A DNA stretch of 64,000 bases, taken from Opitutaceae bacterium. GTDB taxonomy: Bacteria; Verrucomicrobiota; Verrucomicrobiia; Opitutales; Opitutaceae. The translations under genes and the position numbers were made by a program. Under the pieces are notes generated by a model that had not been told where the DNA came from, searched no databases, and saw only the letters and a list, made by a program, of their open reading frames with translations. Positions 62,706 through 64,000 of the stretch are shown here, piece after piece (the first letter of the stretch is position 1; every line of letters starts with the position of its first letter). The DNA lies in assembly GCA_028280945.1 (NCBI GenBank), contig JANQKV010000058.1:18477-82476 (forward strand). The letters are read 5' to 3'.

Positions 62706-64000
62706 TCAGTTGAGCTGGACGTCCGACCATGCGGTCCAGTCCCAGCCGGGGTCTTGATTGATGCCTATCTCAAACTTCAATTCTCCCCGTGGAGGCAGGT
62801 TCGACACATCGATTGAGAAGTCATGCAGTCCGCGATCGGTTGGTTCATTAAGTGGATCGAGTCGTCGCTCGTAGAGTAGGCGATGGTCTTCGTCATCGAC
62901 CCAGGTGATGCTGAAAATGGCTCCATCGGTCATGCCACCCTCGGAGTGGGCTCCGGTGGGGTAACCATGAGAACCGGTCAGTTTCTCGCCACCCGGGAAG
63001 TTGAATGTCATGAAACTCGGCGCATGCAGAATCAAGGCCTCGCGGTCGCCGATCTTGCCCCGGTTGATCGGGGTTTTCGCCGCGAACTCGGTGGGCAAAT
63101 CAAAGAATCCTTCGAAGTTCAGGCGTTCCAATTGTTTGGCATACTCCGCCTTCATTTCGGTTGATGGCAGGATGTAGAGTCTGATCAAGGCACTGTCGGC
63201 GAACAGGAAGCGATCTTCTTCAGCGATATCGATGGAGATATCGCGAACCTGAACCGGCGAATCTCCGCCGTGGGCTTCGAGGTAGTTGGTGAAGTCGGTG
63301 ATGTGGGGATTCAGTTGAAACCCTGCCAAGCCGAGGGAGTGGGGAATCCGGTAGCGGGTGGTAATGCCCGTCACATCGGTGATCAACAGATCGGGGATAA
63401 CGGGTTTGTAGAGAAACTTGTGGATGCGGCCGACAAGACTGAAGGGCAGGTCGATTTCGATCCAGATATGGTCGGAGCCAAACTCACTCAAATTGATGGT
63501 TTCACCGACCGCTGCATCCAGCGATCGGACCAATCGCGGCTTGAGTTCATCAACGGGCGGGTGGGACGCGCGGCGTTCGAACAAGTGAAAATCATTCTCG
63601 GTGAGTCGATAGGTATACAGGTTGGGGAACAGCGCCATCAGGTGGGAATCGTCGGCCATGAGGGGACGCCGGTCGATGGTCTGCATTTTGAGGAGAAGGA
63701 ACTCCGGGGCCTCATTACTGCCTACAAAGGCCGCATTCATCTCGGCCAGTTTGCGGGTATAGACAGAGTAACTTTGGAAAATGGGTCGCGGAGTGTAGTT
63801 GAATTCGTTAAACAACGCGATGGCCTGTTCAAATCCCAGCACATCCAGCGAGGACTCGCCCACCATGGCCTGGGTTTTTTCCAGCTTGGCCTCCCGTTTC
63901 CAATGATCGACTTGTCCCTCCAGTTCGGAACGCGTGCGGGAAAGGTCACCGAATTGTTTTACCCGCTCGATCAGCCGGTTGTTGGTGATGGCGGCGGCAT
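62706..64000 (-). CDS. Surface-glycan protein, C-terminal part, running off the right edge
   Basis: The frame is open at the right edge, so only the C-terminal 431 or so codons are seen. The visible part begins with a coiled coil (ERVKQFGDLSRTRSELEGQ and onward), then FNYTPRPIFQSY and YTRKLAEMNAAFV, then a beta-rich soluble region. The last 100 residues, ending GWDWTAWSDVQLN, resemble the end of the protein at 57253. An ATG inside the frame at 63866 is unlikely to be the start because the coiled coil continues before it. The upstream half is probably a polytopic membrane region, by analogy with the neighbours. Confidence 0.65.
   Translation of the reverse strand, partial: AAAITNNRLIERVKQFGDLSRTRSELEGQVDHWKREAKLEKTQAMVGESSLDVLGFEQAIALFNEFNYTPRPIFQSYSVYTRKLAEMNAAFVGSNEAPEFLLLKMQTIDRRPLMADDSHLMALFPNLYTYRLTENDFHLFERRASHPPVDELKPRLVRSLDAAVGETINLSEFGSDHIWIEIDLPFSLVGRIHKFLYKPVIPDLLITDVTGITTRYRIPHSLGLAGFQLNPHITDFTNYLEAHGGDSPVQVRDISIDIAEEDRFLFADSALIRLYILPSTEMKAEYAKQLERLNFEGFFDLPTEFAAKTPINRGKIGDREALILHAPSFMTFNFPGGEKLTGSHGYPTGAHSEGGMTDGAIFSITWVDDEDHRLLYERRLDPLNEPTDRGLHDFSIDVSNLPPRGELKFEIGINQDPGWDWTAWSDVQLN

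Noticed and set aside
63864..63866. ATG as the start of the last minus-strand gene
   Set aside because: The frame continues to the window edge with a coiled-coil sequence before it, so the true start lies outside.
1..64000. CRISPR array, insertion sequence or prophage
   Set aside because: No regular direct repeats with spacers, transposase motifs, terminal inverted repeats or phage structural genes were seen.

Overview
The window is a piece of a GC-rich bacterial chromosome with dense coding on both strands, short gaps and many ATGA-type start/stop overlaps. No phage, insertion sequence, CRISPR array, rRNA or tRNA was seen. The mix of housekeeping genes (metK, ahcY, glyA, purD, argA, dtd, aroK, queG), an ExbB/ExbD pair, a type IV pilin-like protein and a very large surface-glycan locus fits a Gram-negative of the Planctomycetes-Verrucomicrobia-Chlamydiae group. 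My best guess is an Opitutaceae-like verrucomicrobium. That assignment rests on overall gene character and no marker gene was searched.

Region 1 (1-9,000): the end of a site-2 protease, an orphan Hpt protein, metK-ahcY with a clear intrinsic terminator, a chemoreceptor with a c-type haem motif in its sensor domain, a 374-base non-coding gap that can fold into several nested hairpins, a hybrid histidine kinase and a secreted GH16 glucanase. Region 2 (9,100-26,200): exbB-exbD, an SDR, a minus-strand run (small membrane protein, argA, dtd, MFS, HDAC-like hydrolase), glyA, a low-molecular-weight phosphatase, purD, a pilin-like protein, an unusual LOG-domain fusion, an FKBP isomerase, a threonine aldolase-like enzyme, aroK-queG and a thioesterase.

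Region 3 (26,200-37,700) looks like a glycolipid-making locus. A plus-strand run encodes an acyl-carrier-protein/dehydratase fusion, a ketoacyl synthase, an SDR, an MGDG-synthase-like glycosyltransferase and two GT4 enzymes. A converging minus-strand run encodes a GT2, a GT4 and a serine-palmitoyltransferase-like PLP enzyme. Together they could build an acyl or sphingoid-type lipid and glycosylate it. This is inference from co-location and motifs.

Region 4 (37,700-64,000) is a surface-polysaccharide locus, almost all on the minus strand. It has dTDP-sugar genes (rfbA, rfbB and a reductase resembling the plant bifunctional NRS/ER enzyme, with no rfbC in view), two further sugar-nucleotide epimerases, several GT2/GT4 enzymes including fused GT2-GT4 proteins of 860 and 672 residues and a 1251-residue protein with three glycosyltransferase domains, and polytopic membrane proteins that carry beta-rich soluble domains. 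The locus runs off the right edge inside one of these proteins. No flippase, polymerase or ABC exporter was recognised in the window.
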